Below are positions 49,404 to 57,649 of a DNA stretch of 64,000 nt, in pieces. The notes under the pieces are model-generated. The model worked only from the letters and a program-made list of their open reading frames with translations. It ran no database searches and had not been told where the DNA came from. The stretch is taken from positions 124,001 through 188,000 of the forward strand of contig JAPDPX010000005.1 in NCBI GenBank assembly GCA_034506255.1. Reading direction: 5' to 3'. Position 1 is the stretch's first letter. Each line of letters begins with the position of its first letter. The DNA is from a candidate division KSB1 bacterium (GTDB lineage Bacteria > Zhuqueibacterota > Zhuqueibacteria > Zhuqueibacterales > Zhuqueibacteraceae). Made by a program: the position numbers and the translations under genes.

Positions 49404-50969
49404 TCAATCCACATACAACAGCATGCTGGCGCGATTGCTTTTGTTCGGATGATAATCGTGGCACGTGATGCAGCGATTCGAGGTCTCCACCGCATTGTGG
49501 CAGCCGCGGCAATTGTCGATGCCGGGCACATTTTGAATCGCGGCGTGATCGGCCGGCGGCGCGGCGGCTGCTGCCGGCTCCAACATCGGGATGGCGGTGT
49601 GGCATTCCAGGCAGCGCCGCTGCAGAATGTGGGCACGATGATCGAATTCGGCACGCCACAAGATCCGCTGGTCCTTTTGCACGCGCTGAATGGCGGCATT
49701 GGCCACCACGTGACAGCGCTGGCATCTGCGGGTGAGATTGTCGACCAGGCCGAGAATGGCCTCTGCCTGCGCCGGCGACACCCGGGGATCGGCTTTCGCA
49801 GCAGCCTGGAACAGCCTGGCGTCCTGCACGGCGAAATCCTGGCGGCGTATTTTGTTTTGTGCGACCCGCAGCAGCGAATCCACGCGCGCCAGTTCCCTCT
49901 GCATCTCCGGCTCGGGGCGGGCGCGCAGGGCCTCGGCCTGGCGGCGCAGTGTCTGCAATGCCTCTTCATAAACCGGCTGCAACGCCGGTGCGGAAGCGGT
50001 TGCCGGGCTGCCGGCCCTGAGCAAATCGGTCAAACCGTTTTCGGGATAGAGCATGCGCCGCAGCGTGCGCAGATTCTCCAGAATCCATGGGTCGGCATGG
50101 CGCAGCGGTGATTTCACCACCCGGTTGCCGGGTTTGATTTGAAACTCGGCCGGACTGATATTTTGCAGTGCCGCCCGGGCCGGCCCGCCACGCCGGCGCA
50201 GGTCTTCGAGCAACTCGACACCCGGTGCGGTGTCGCCCGGCATGCGAATGGGCAGCGCCGCACTCTCACTGTTGGGCTTGAGATGACAGGCACTGCAATG
50301 GGTGTCGAACGCGATCGGCTCGAAGTGCCGGCCGTCCGGCCGGGGATTGTGGCAGTACAAACAGGCGCGCTCACGATCGGTCAACTGTTCCCGTTTCGCC
50401 ACTTCCGCCACGTGCCGGAGGTGGGTGAAGCGCAGCGTCGAATCATCCGGTGTCTGCTGCGTAATGAAATCGAATTGCGGGTGATGGCGATTGAGCGAGC
50501 CGAAGGCGTGGCAGGGCAGGCAACGGGCATCGGACACTTCCGTGAGCCGGGCGGCGCGGCCGTCATGTTCCTGGTGGCAGAGTGCGCATTCCTGGTCCCG
50601 TGTCTCCGCGGTGAGGCGGCGCGCATCCGCGGAACGATAGAGAACGTGTGCCGCGAAGGAGTAGACCCCGAGGGTGTCGCCGGTTTTCTCATGGCAGACC
50701 GAGCATTTGGCATTGCGGGCGGATTGAAACGGCTCGTGGCAGGCGCGGCAGTCGGTCTCGAATTTGGCATGGCCGGAGGAGACCGGGCCGCTGGCGATGA
50801 ACTGGTTTTGCAGCAGCAACGCGTCGACTGCGTAGCAGACCAGCACGCCCAAGCCGCCCAGGCCGCCGAGCCCCACCAGCAGGCGGCGCGCCTGCGGCAG
50901 GATATAGCGCTGCGCCAGTGAAAGTTTGACCGTGCCGAAAAATCCCTTGTTGCCTTCTGCCTTTGCCAC
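49404..50969 (-). CDS. membrane-anchored decaheme cytochrome c
   Basis: 521 residues from a GTG at 50969, which lies 36 bp after the stop of the cytochrome b gene; the longer frame to 51086 overlaps that gene and has no ribosome site. An uncleaved N-terminal membrane anchor (RRLLVGLGGLGGLGVLVCYAVDALLL) comes first. Ten CxxCH sites follow: CRACH, CSVCH, CALCH, CLPCH, CLYCH and CSACH in the first half, then, after a helical linker of about 150 residues (rich in Arg, Glu and Leu), CQRCH, CLECH, CRGCH and CITCH. So two heme modules (6+4) are joined by an alpha-helical spacer. It likely takes electrons from the membrane cytochrome b and passes them across the periplasm. Confidence 0.9.
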   Translation of the reverse strand: MAKAEGNKGFFGTVKLSLAQRYILPQARRLLVGLGGLGGLGVLVCYAVDALLLQNQFIASGPVSSGHAKFETDCRACHEPFQSARNAKCSVCHEKTGDTLGVYSFAAHVLYRSADARRLTAETRDQECALCHQEHDGRAARLTEVSDARCLPCHAFGSLNRHHPQFDFITQQTPDDSTLRFTHLRHVAEVAKREQLTDRERACLYCHNPRPDGRHFEPIAFDTHCSACHLKPNSESAALPIRMPGDTAPGVELLEDLRRRGGPARAALQNISPAEFQIKPGNRVVKSPLRHADPWILENLRTLRRMLYPENGLTDLLRAGSPATASAPALQPVYEEALQTLRRQAEALRARPEPEMQRELARVDSLLRVAQNKIRRQDFAVQDARLFQAAAKADPRVSPAQAEAILGLVDNLTRRCQRCHVVANAAIQRVQKDQRILWRAEFDHRAHILQRRCLECHTAIPMLEPAAAAAPPADHAAIQNVPGIDNCRGCHNAVETSNRCITCHDYHPNKSNRASMLLYVD

Positions 50970-51004
50970 GGTAATCCGCTTTGTCCTTCGCCAGCGAGCC
51001 GCGT

Positions 51005-51886
51005 TCAATAATACCAAACGGCGAATACATGCAGCGCCACCAGCACCAGCAACACCAGCGAGGCCGGGACGTGCAGATAAAGCCACCCGCGCAGCGCCCG
51101 CTGCAGGGTGACATGCGCATCAATTTCGAGTTTGGCGCGGTAGCAGGATTCCAGCTCGCGCAGTTTCTGCTGTTCCTCCGCCGGCAACAGGCGGCGGACA
51201 TACTCGAACTTTTTCACGCGTGCCTGGATGCCGCCGGTGATGTCCAGCCAGTAAATCCAGCGCGGCTGCGGCGCGGCCAGCGTCAGCGCGATTTGTTCGC
51301 GATAAAAATCTTTCACCGGCTCGCTGCAGGTTTGCACCAGGGCCGCGGCCCGGGCGCTGATTTCCGCGATCAGTTCGGGGATGCGCTCATACACCACCTC
51401 CAGCGCCAGACCCGAGCTGAGCAGGCGCGGCAGCCATTTTTGCAGCAGCACGCCGGCGGCGCCGCTCACCGTCACCCAAAGGCTCAAACCCCACAGCCAC
51501 CACGCCAGCCGGCCATGCGGCAATTGCAAGCCGGTGTGCATGAACAGCAACACCAGAAACAGCGTTCCGCCATAGAGATGAAATTGCAGCCAGGTCTGCG
51601 CCCGGCCCCAGCTTTGCCGCAGCGCCGCGCGGGCAAACCGCCGCCGCATGCTGTACCAAGCTGCGCCCAGCATCAACAGTGCGGCGGCGGTGCCATACGC
51701 CATTCCCCAAAGACTCTGCGGTTGAATGTCGCCCGCCACTGCATTCACACCGTAAACCAGCACACAACCGGCAAGCGCCAGCAGAAACAGCCGCGCTTCC
51801 TTCGAGCACGCACGCCAGCTCCGCGCCAGCCAGCGACGGGCGGACAATTTCCTGCGGTTCGGTGTGAAAGATGATTCCTCCGGCAT
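51005..51886 (-). CDS. four-His membrane cytochrome b-like protein
   Basis: 293 residues with five membrane segments (about 31-51, 59-80, 100-121, 128-150 and 268-291). Two of them carry paired His 14 residues apart: His103 and His117 in FHLYGG ... FMHTG, and His272 and His286 in LHVPAS ... LHVF, the arrangement expected for two stacked b hemes. Between segments 4 and 5 there is a large loop (about 155-265) with helix-rich, charged sequence. It resembles the membrane subunit of quinol-oxidising cytochrome modules, though I cannot name its family. Being first in the gene order and followed 36 bp later by the decaheme cytochrome, it is the likely electron entry point from the quinone pool. The start ATG at 51886 lacks a clear ribosome site. 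Confidence 0.8.
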   Translation of the reverse strand: MPEESSFTPNRRKLSARRWLARSWRACSKEARLFLLALAGCVLVYGVNAVAGDIQPQSLWGMAYGTAAALLMLGAAWYSMRRRFARAALRQSWGRAQTWLQFHLYGGTLFLVLLFMHTGLQLPHGRLAWWLWGLSLWVTVSGAAGVLLQKWLPRLLSSGLALEVVYERIPELIAEISARAAALVQTCSEPVKDFYREQIALTLAAPQPRWIYWLDITGGIQARVKKFEYVRRLLPAEEQQKLRELESCYRAKLEIDAHVTLQRALRGWLYLHVPASLVLLVLVALHVFAVWYY

Positions 51887-51979
51887 CGTTCAGCGGATTG
51901 TATTGTGTGACGACAAAAACCTTGTCACGCAGGCTTCCCGCCTGCTTCGTTTGTAGAGAAGAGGGCGGTGTTGGGAGCA

Positions 51980-52065
51980 GATCCCCAAAACCCTCTCACG
52001 AAAATGCAGTCCCACGGCAGAAAGCTTTTTTGTGGGAGGGTATTTTCGTGGGAGCAGAAAGGCGG
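51980..52065 (+). repeat. R1 dispersed repeat, partial copy F (hairpin core)
   Basis: CCTCTCACGAAAATGCAGTC, TTTTTGTGGGAGGG and TATTTTCGTGGGAGCAG reproduce the block-b hairpin core. The rest of the gap 51887-52776 holds R3 DNA and a terminator but no gene. Confidence 0.7.
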
Positions 52066-52154
52066 TGGTTTCTCTGCAATTGGCACGAAAATGTCTGCGC
52101 AATGTTGTCATCGTGTTGCATGCGAAAACGCGCATGGCAATTATTTCCCCTCGT

Positions 52155-52215
52155 GCTTTTGTAGTAGACCCCTCAGGATCAGTGCCTGAAGGCACGACTA
52201 CAAAAGTTCATTCTG
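52155..52215 (+). repeat. R3 repeat, best palindromic copy
   Basis: TTTTGTAGTAGACCCCTCAGG and GTGCCTGAAGGCACGACTACAAAAG form a long stem-loop with TTTTGTAGT and ACTACAAAA arms. Copies lie at about 1885-1935 and 28495-28550. Confidence 0.65.
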
Positions 52216-52572
52216 ATCGCTGCCGCATGCGGACTCGCTTCCAATACCGCACTCGCCGCGTCCGGACAGCGAAAAATTCCCTCCCGGCGCCGCGTCGGTC
52301 TCATTCACGGCTGTAACTGGCCGTTTCGTAATTGAGTTTGTTGCCGGCGGTATGCGAGTCTAACTCATTGAATAACTCGAACGCCTGCTCCTGCAGCGAG
52401 CTGATTTTCGCAAAACAGGTGCCAGCAGGAGAGGAAGCCGGCGGCAGGGGTGGCATGTGAAGCGGCAGGCGCATGGCCTGGTATTTGACATGATTGCCCG
52501 GCGTGTTGCCCAACGTGGATTTCGCTGGTGGAAAACCGTGAATCGTATATCGCCGGGCATGAGGGAAAAGCA

Positions 52573-52599
52573 AACAGCCCCGCGGGCAGCGGGGCTGTT
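52573..52599. terminator. strong stem-loop, likely terminator
   Basis: AACAGCCCCGC (52573-52583) and GCGGGGCTGTT (52589-52599) form a perfect 11-bp stem with a 5-base loop about 180 bp beyond the beta-helix gene stop. On the minus strand it is followed by TGCTTTTCCC, so it probably ends that transcript. Confidence 0.7.
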
Positions 52600-52776
52600 G
52601 TGCAGCAATCGGTTGTGATGATCCTCGGGTGTTTGCCTGAAATCGCAGACGATTGCAAAATCGTTACCAGCACGGCTGGACGGGTGCGTCAAAAGTCCCG
52701 GGGTTCCCACCCTGCGCGCAGGTTGTGGAAACCCCGGCGCAGCCGAAGACGGGGACCGTTTCAAACTGGCTCTGGT

Positions 52777-55700
52777 CTATCTCACGATGACCAGCTTCTG
52801 CGTTGCACGAAAACTGCCTGCCCTCATGTGCAGCAGATAAACACCGGCAGACAACAGCCGGCCGCTGTCATCGCGGCCATCCCAGAAAACTTGATGCCGG
52901 CCGGCCGGCTGCTCCGCCTGCAGCAAATGGCGCACGCGCCGGCCCATCACATCATAAATTACCAGTTCCACCACACTGCGGTGCGCGGTGTGAAACATGA
53001 TGCGACGCGACGAAGCGGCAGCGCGCATGGGATTGGGAAAGACGCGGGCAAGCTGAAACTGCACCGGTGGCGGGTCCTGCGTCTCCGCCACCGTGGTAAG
53101 CACCAGGTCGATTTGCCATTCTACCGCAATGCTGTTCACGCCATCACTCACCTCCAGGCGCACCGTGTGCCGGCCCGCGCTGTAGAAAAAAGCCACCCAG
53201 GCAAAATTTTGAGCGAAGGAGATGGGGAAATTGTCCGCAAACCAGCTGTAACTCAACGGATCGTTGTCGGGATCGAGGGCGCTGGCGGAGAAGTGCAGCG
53301 TGTCCCGGCGGCTGGCGGTCAGTGGCGTTGCGGGCGACGGCGAGACATTCACCCACACCGGCGGATTGTTGCCCGCCAGCGGCACCGTGCGCCGGGGCTC
53401 GAGCACAAAACCCTCCAGCGGAAAAACCTCCCGCTCGGTGGGCGCCGTGCTGCCGAGATAATTGTGACTGGCAATGATTTTGGGCGTGTTGCCGGTGCGC
53501 TGCAACTGGCTGCCGTTGCCGCTGCCCGTGTTGTCAAAAATATCATTGCCAAAACCGGCCTCACCGCCAATCACCGGCAGAGAGGTGCCGGTGCAGAAAA
53601 TCGCGCCGCCCTGGAACGCACCCTGTGAGTGGTTGCGCGTAATGCGGCAGCCGCCGAGCCGGACGGCGGCATTTTGCAAATACAACGCCGCGCCCGCTCC
53701 CGGCGAGAGATTGTCGCTGAAGGTGCACCCCAGAATTTCGCCGTCGCAGTTTTGCAGGTAAAGCGCCGCGCCGGTGCCGCGATTGTGCGTGAAACGGCAC
53801 TGGCTGAGATAAAGCGACGTGACCGCTTCACCGGCCAGGCCCGCACCAAAGGCCGGCGTGGTGTGGTCGCGAAAATGCACGCCAATCACACGAATGGCAC
53901 GGCAGTTTTGCAGCCGCAAACCGGCGCCGTTCTGCAGCCCTTCTGTGGCGCCCGCCGCCAGCGTGAGCTGCCGAATTTCGACACTGTCCGCCTCCACCAC
54001 TTCCAGCAGACGGCTGGCCGCTCCGCCGTGGATGATCACGCTGTCGGCATGGCTGCCGGCCAGCACCACACGGCCGGGCAGGCGCACCGGCAGGATCTCG
54101 CCGGTTGTCTGGCGCGAATAGGTGCCGTTGGCCAGGCTGAGGGTGAAGCGATCACCGGGCAGCGCCACGAACAGCCGCAGCGCGCGGCCGAGCGTGCGCA
54201 GCGGATTTTTCGCCGAGGGCGCAGTGTTGTCATCATTGCCGCGGGGCGAAAGATACAGTGTGCGCTCGGCGTTTGGCAGAAGGATGCTGGTGCGGCGAAA
54301 CTCGGAGACATTGAAGCTGGCGAGGCTGCTCACCTGCGCTTCGTCCGGCCGGGCGCCGAAGAAATTGAACCGCGCCTCATTGGGTGTGCTGCGGCTTGGG
54401 CCGGCCAGCGCCCTGCCGTTGCCGGCCGCCTGGTTGCCATAAAGATCGTTGCCGTTTTCCGGCGTGCCGCCGATCACCGCGTTGGCCTCGGCTGCGATGA
54501 AGAGAGCACCGCCGCTCAGCGTCGCGCGGTTGTCGATGATGGTATTGCGGAAAAACTGCGCCCTCCCGCTCGCCAGCATCACCGCACCCCCCCGTTCGGC
54601 TTGATTGCCGGTCATCGTGTTGGCGTAAACGGAGGCAAGTTTCACCTTGCTGAAATGAACGGCGCCGCCCTCGAGGATTGCCTGGTTGCCGGTCAGCTCG
54701 CAATTGCGCAGGGCAATGCTGTCGCCCTCCACGTGCAGCCCGCCACCGCGCAATTGGGCCTGATTGCCGGCAAACTGCGTGAATTGAATCGTCGCCGGGT
54801 TGCAGCCGCGCAGCGCCAAACCGCCACCCTGCATTGCTTCATTGCCCTGAAAGTGGCAGCTATCGATCAACACGGTGGCCACCGAATCGAGCCACACGCC
54901 GCCGCCGCGCTGCCCGCTTTTGCCGTGGCGCAGCGTCATGTGCCGCAAGACCACCTGCCTCAATTGGCGGCCTTCAAAGAGGCGGTGAATGCCATCGCCG
55001 GTGATCACCGTTTGTTCGCGCCCGGCGCCGGTGAGGGTGAGATGGCTTTCCAGCGCTATGGGGAACGTTTCGCTGTTGCTCGCGGGCGCATATTCGCCGG
55101 GCAGGAGCTGCAGCGTCATGGGCGCCTCTGCCGTGCCGAAGAAGAGTTTCATCGCCTCGGTGAGGGTGCGCAGCGCCGCCGCCGGTGTGGCGCCATTCGC
55201 CTCGTCGTTGCCGGCGGGCGAGACGTAGAGCGTGCGCGTGCCGCGCGGCACGCGAATCGCGAGCGTGCGGTATTCCTGCAGTGAGAATTCGTTTGCGGGA
55301 ACGGCGGTCGTGGCTCCCGGCACTTCGCCCCAGAAGTTGTATCGGGCATCGACCGTCAAGCCCGGCGAGGTGCGCCACAATTGCGTACCCTGGCCGGCAG
55401 TGGTGTTGTCATAGATGTCATTGCCGCGGCTGCGGCTGCCGCCGATCACCGGCTGCGACGCGCCCTCGAGCGCGAGCGCGCCGCCGCCGGCGGTGGCGTG
55501 ATTCTGCCGGATGCGATTGCCGCTCACCTGCGGCCGCGCTTGCGCAAAATAAAGCGCGCCGCCGCGATCCGCGCGGTTGCCGGTGAAGTCGTTCTGCTCG
55601 AATACCGCCGTGCTGCCGGAATCCGCCGCCACCGCGCCACCCCGTGCCGCGCTGTTGTTGAGAAAAACATTCTGTACGACTTCGGTATCCTCTCCCAACA

Positions 55701-57225
55701 GCGCCAGCGCGCCGCCGTTGCCCGTGCTGTGATTTCCCCGAAACAGACAGTTGGCCACGCGGTTGCCGGAACCGCCGATGATGGTGACACCCGCGCCGCG
55801 ACTGCCCTGATTGTTCTCCACCAGCAGCGAATCCAGCAACAAACGCTCACACCCGCGCGCCACCAGTGCGCCGCGGCCGGCCTGGCGCAGCGTCACCGCC
55901 GTGAGGCGCGCGCCCGCGATATTCACCGCCGAAAACAATTCCGACTGCGGCCAGTTCCCGCCCTCGATGATGGTGGACTCCCGGCCGGCACCCAGCAGGC
56001 TGGTGCGGGATTTCAAACGGATCGGGAAATTTTCGCCGGTGCCGGCGGTGCTGTAAATCCCCGGACGCAGGTACAGGCGCATGGTGTCAAGTTCAGTGGC
56101 GAAGAACTGGCTCAGCGCGTAGTTGATGGTGCGCCACGGCTGGCCGGCGCTGCCGTTGTTCTCGTCCGAACCGGTGGGCGCGACAAAGAACGTTCTCGTG
56201 CCGAACGCCACGTTGATCGCAACGTTGCGGGCATTGCCCAGATTAATCTGGGAGGTGGGGGCCGCCACTTTCTTGTCCGGCAGCACACCCCAGAAATTGA
56301 AACGGGCGTCGGCCGTGCTTTGCTTGTCGAGCAAAAAAAGTTGCGAGCCCTGCACCCCGCCGGTGTTTTCGTGAATGTCATTGCCCAGCTCGAAGGCGCC
56401 GCCGATCACCGCACCCATGGCATTGCTGAGCACGATGCCGCCGCCACCCTGCTGCTGGCCCGGCTCGGCGACATTCCAGCGAATGCGGCATTTTTGGATG
56501 GTGGGTGCGGTGGCGGCAATGTACAGGGCGCCGCCCAGGTTGCCGGCCCGATTGTGCTGCAGCGTCGAGGAGGTGATGAGGGTGGCAGTGGAGCTGTCAT
56601 GATACATCGCGCCGCCGTTCAACGCGCGATTGTTCTCCAGCAGGCAGTTCTGCACCGTCAAGCCCGAGCCTTTGGAAATGAACAAACCGCCGCCGGCATT
56701 GGCCGCGTGGTTGTCGCGAATCAGACAATCGCGCAGGGTGAAGCCGGTAAAATCCTTGAGCCACACCCCGCCGCCCTGCCCGGCGGCAGCCGTGCCCGTG
56801 GCCCGGCCATTTTGCAAACACAGCCCCGCCAATGCCGCCTGCTGAATTTGTCGGCCGCTGAACACGTGCAGCGCCTGCCCGGCATCGAGAAAGGTGGCGC
56901 TCCGGCCCGCGCCCAGGATGGTCACCCAGCTTTTCAGCACCAGCGGGAAAACTTCGCCGGTGGTCACCGCGCTGAAGGTGCCGCCGGACAGTTTGATGAC
57001 TTTGGGATTGGCGGCGTTGCCCGCTGTTTTCTGCAGCGCCACCGTCAGGCTGCGATAAGGTTTGGCGGCGGAACCGTCGCCTTGCGCATCGCTGCCGGCG
57101 ACGGATACATAAACCGTGTCGACGGCGGCGAAGGCACGCGGCACACCGACCGGCACCAGTATACCGGCAAGCAACAAAGCAAGGGCAGGCAGGAACGAAT
57201 GACGAAAGGAGAGGGTGTGGGCCAT
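52777..57225 (-). CDS. giant secreted right-handed beta-helix protein with sorting domain
   Basis: 1482 residues with a signal peptide (HSFLPALALLLAGILVPVGVPRAFA). Four modules of roughly 310 residues each start with a related T-x-(Y/F)-V-x-P-x-G-(S/N)-D-x-x-N-G segment (VYVSVAGSDAQGDG, FFVAPTGSDENNG, LYVSPAGNDEANG, LYLSPRGNDDNT). Each continues with DUF1565-type text (PFRTLT-like, PG(I/E)Y) and then parallel beta-helix rungs rich in NN, GGG and GGA(L/V) turns (NHAANAGGGLFI, NRALNGGAMY). A Pro-rich Ig/PKD-like module (about 1310-1400) and an FlgD-Ig-like sorting domain (VFPNPMRAAAS ... YDVMGRRVRHLL ... GVYLLHM ... KLVIVR) end it. Beta-helix proteins bind or cut polysaccharides or act as adhesins; no catalytic residues are obvious. 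A TTGACA-17-TGTTAT promoter lies upstream. Confidence 0.9.
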   Translation of the reverse strand: MAHTLSFRHSFLPALALLLAGILVPVGVPRAFAAVDTVYVSVAGSDAQGDGSAAKPYRSLTVALQKTAGNAANPKVIKLSGGTFSAVTTGEVFPLVLKSWVTILGAGRSATFLDAGQALHVFSGRQIQQAALAGLCLQNGRATGTAAAGQGGGVWLKDFTGFTLRDCLIRDNHAANAGGGLFISKGSGLTVQNCLLENNRALNGGAMYHDSSTATLITSSTLQHNRAGNLGGALYIAATAPTIQKCRIRWNVAEPGQQQGGGGIVLSNAMGAVIGGAFELGNDIHENTGGVQGSQLFLLDKQSTADARFNFWGVLPDKKVAAPTSQINLGNARNVAINVAFGTRTFFVAPTGSDENNGSAGQPWRTINYALSQFFATELDTMRLYLRPGIYSTAGTGENFPIRLKSRTSLLGAGRESTIIEGGNWPQSELFSAVNIAGARLTAVTLRQAGRGALVARGCERLLLDSLLVENNQGSRGAGVTIIGGSGNRVANCLFRGNHSTGNGGALALLGEDTEVVQNVFLNNSAARGGAVAADSGSTAVFEQNDFTGNRADRGGALYFAQARPQVSGNRIRQNHATAGGGALALEGASQPVIGGSRSRGNDIYDNTTAGQGTQLWRTSPGLTVDARYNFWGEVPGATTAVPANEFSLQEYRTLAIRVPRGTRTLYVSPAGNDEANGATPAAALRTLTEAMKLFFGTAEAPMTLQLLPGEYAPASNSETFPIALESHLTLTGAGREQTVITGDGIHRLFEGRQLRQVVLRHMTLRHGKSGQRGGGVWLDSVATVLIDSCHFQGNEAMQGGGLALRGCNPATIQFTQFAGNQAQLRGGGLHVEGDSIALRNCELTGNQAILEGGAVHFSKVKLASVYANTMTGNQAERGGAVMLASGRAQFFRNTIIDNRATLSGGALFIAAEANAVIGGTPENGNDLYGNQAAGNGRALAGPSRSTPNEARFNFFGARPDEAQVSSLASFNVSEFRRTSILLPNAERTLYLSPRGNDDNTAPSAKNPLRTLGRALRLFVALPGDRFTLSLANGTYSRQTTGEILPVRLPGRVVLAGSHADSVIIHGGAASRLLEVVEADSVEIRQLTLAAGATEGLQNGAGLRLQNCRAIRVIGVHFRDHTTPAFGAGLAGEAVTSLYLSQCRFTHNRGTGAALYLQNCDGEILGCTFSDNLSPGAGAALYLQNAAVRLGGCRITRNHSQGAFQGGAIFCTGTSLPVIGGEAGFGNDIFDNTGSGNGSQLQRTGNTPKIIASHNYLGSTAPTEREVFPLEGFVLEPRRTVPLAGNNPPVWVNVSPSPATPLTASRRDTLHFSASALDPDNDPLSYSWFADNFPISFAQNFAWVAFFYSAGRHTVRLEVSDGVNSIAVEWQIDLVLTTVAETQDPPPVQFQLARVFPNPMRAAASSRRIMFHTAHRSVVELVIYDVMGRRVRHLLQAEQPAGRHQVFWDGRDDSGRLLSAGVYLLHMRAGSFRATQKLVIVR

Positions 57226-57368
57226 GGATGAAATTCCTGAAGATTGTCAAAATCCTTTTTGAAACACCCACCGCGAGAAAGACACGGCCTGAGAGCAACC
57301 GGAAACAAAGCGCTCGTGGTGAGAGGGGCTGTGGTCTAATATACCGACTAGGGGGGAGAGTGAGGACG

Positions 57369-57397
57369 ATAACATGTCGGCGGAGCCGGCCTGTCAA
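57369..57397 (-). promoter_or_regulatory. sigma70-like promoter of the beta-helix gene
   Basis: TTGACA (57397-57392) and TGTTAT (57374-57369) are 17 bp apart on the minus strand, giving a leader of about 135 bases before the ATG at 57225. Confidence 0.5.
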
Positions 57398-57565
57398 CTG
57401 GAAATGACAAGCGCTGCCGCCTTTTGCCCGGGCGCCCGGTGGGGCCATGCCGGAGACCTGCGAGGCGTGCCCGGCAGCCGGCTCGCGCACGCCAAATGAT
57501 CAGATTGAAGCACCGGCAGGCCTCTCGTTCGGGCAGTCAAAATCCGCCACCGGTCAAACTCGGCC

Positions 57566-57594
57566 TTGACTTTCCTGCCCTCGCTGTGTACGTT
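57566..57594 (+). promoter_or_regulatory. sigma70-like promoter of the hydroxylase gene
   Basis: TTGACT (57566-57571) and TACGTT (57589-57594) are 17 bp apart, about 55 bp before the ATG at 57650. The rest of the divergent gap 57226-57649 shows no gene. Confidence 0.55.
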
Positions 57595-57649
57595 TGCGCC
57601 GGCGTACCTGCTCAAATCTCCAACCTGCAAGACCGATCACGGAGGCGAC

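Noticed and set aside
51960..52215. A CRISPR array in the repeat-rich gap
   Set aside because: The repeats are palindromic, unequal and not separated by uniform spacers, and no cas genes are nearby.
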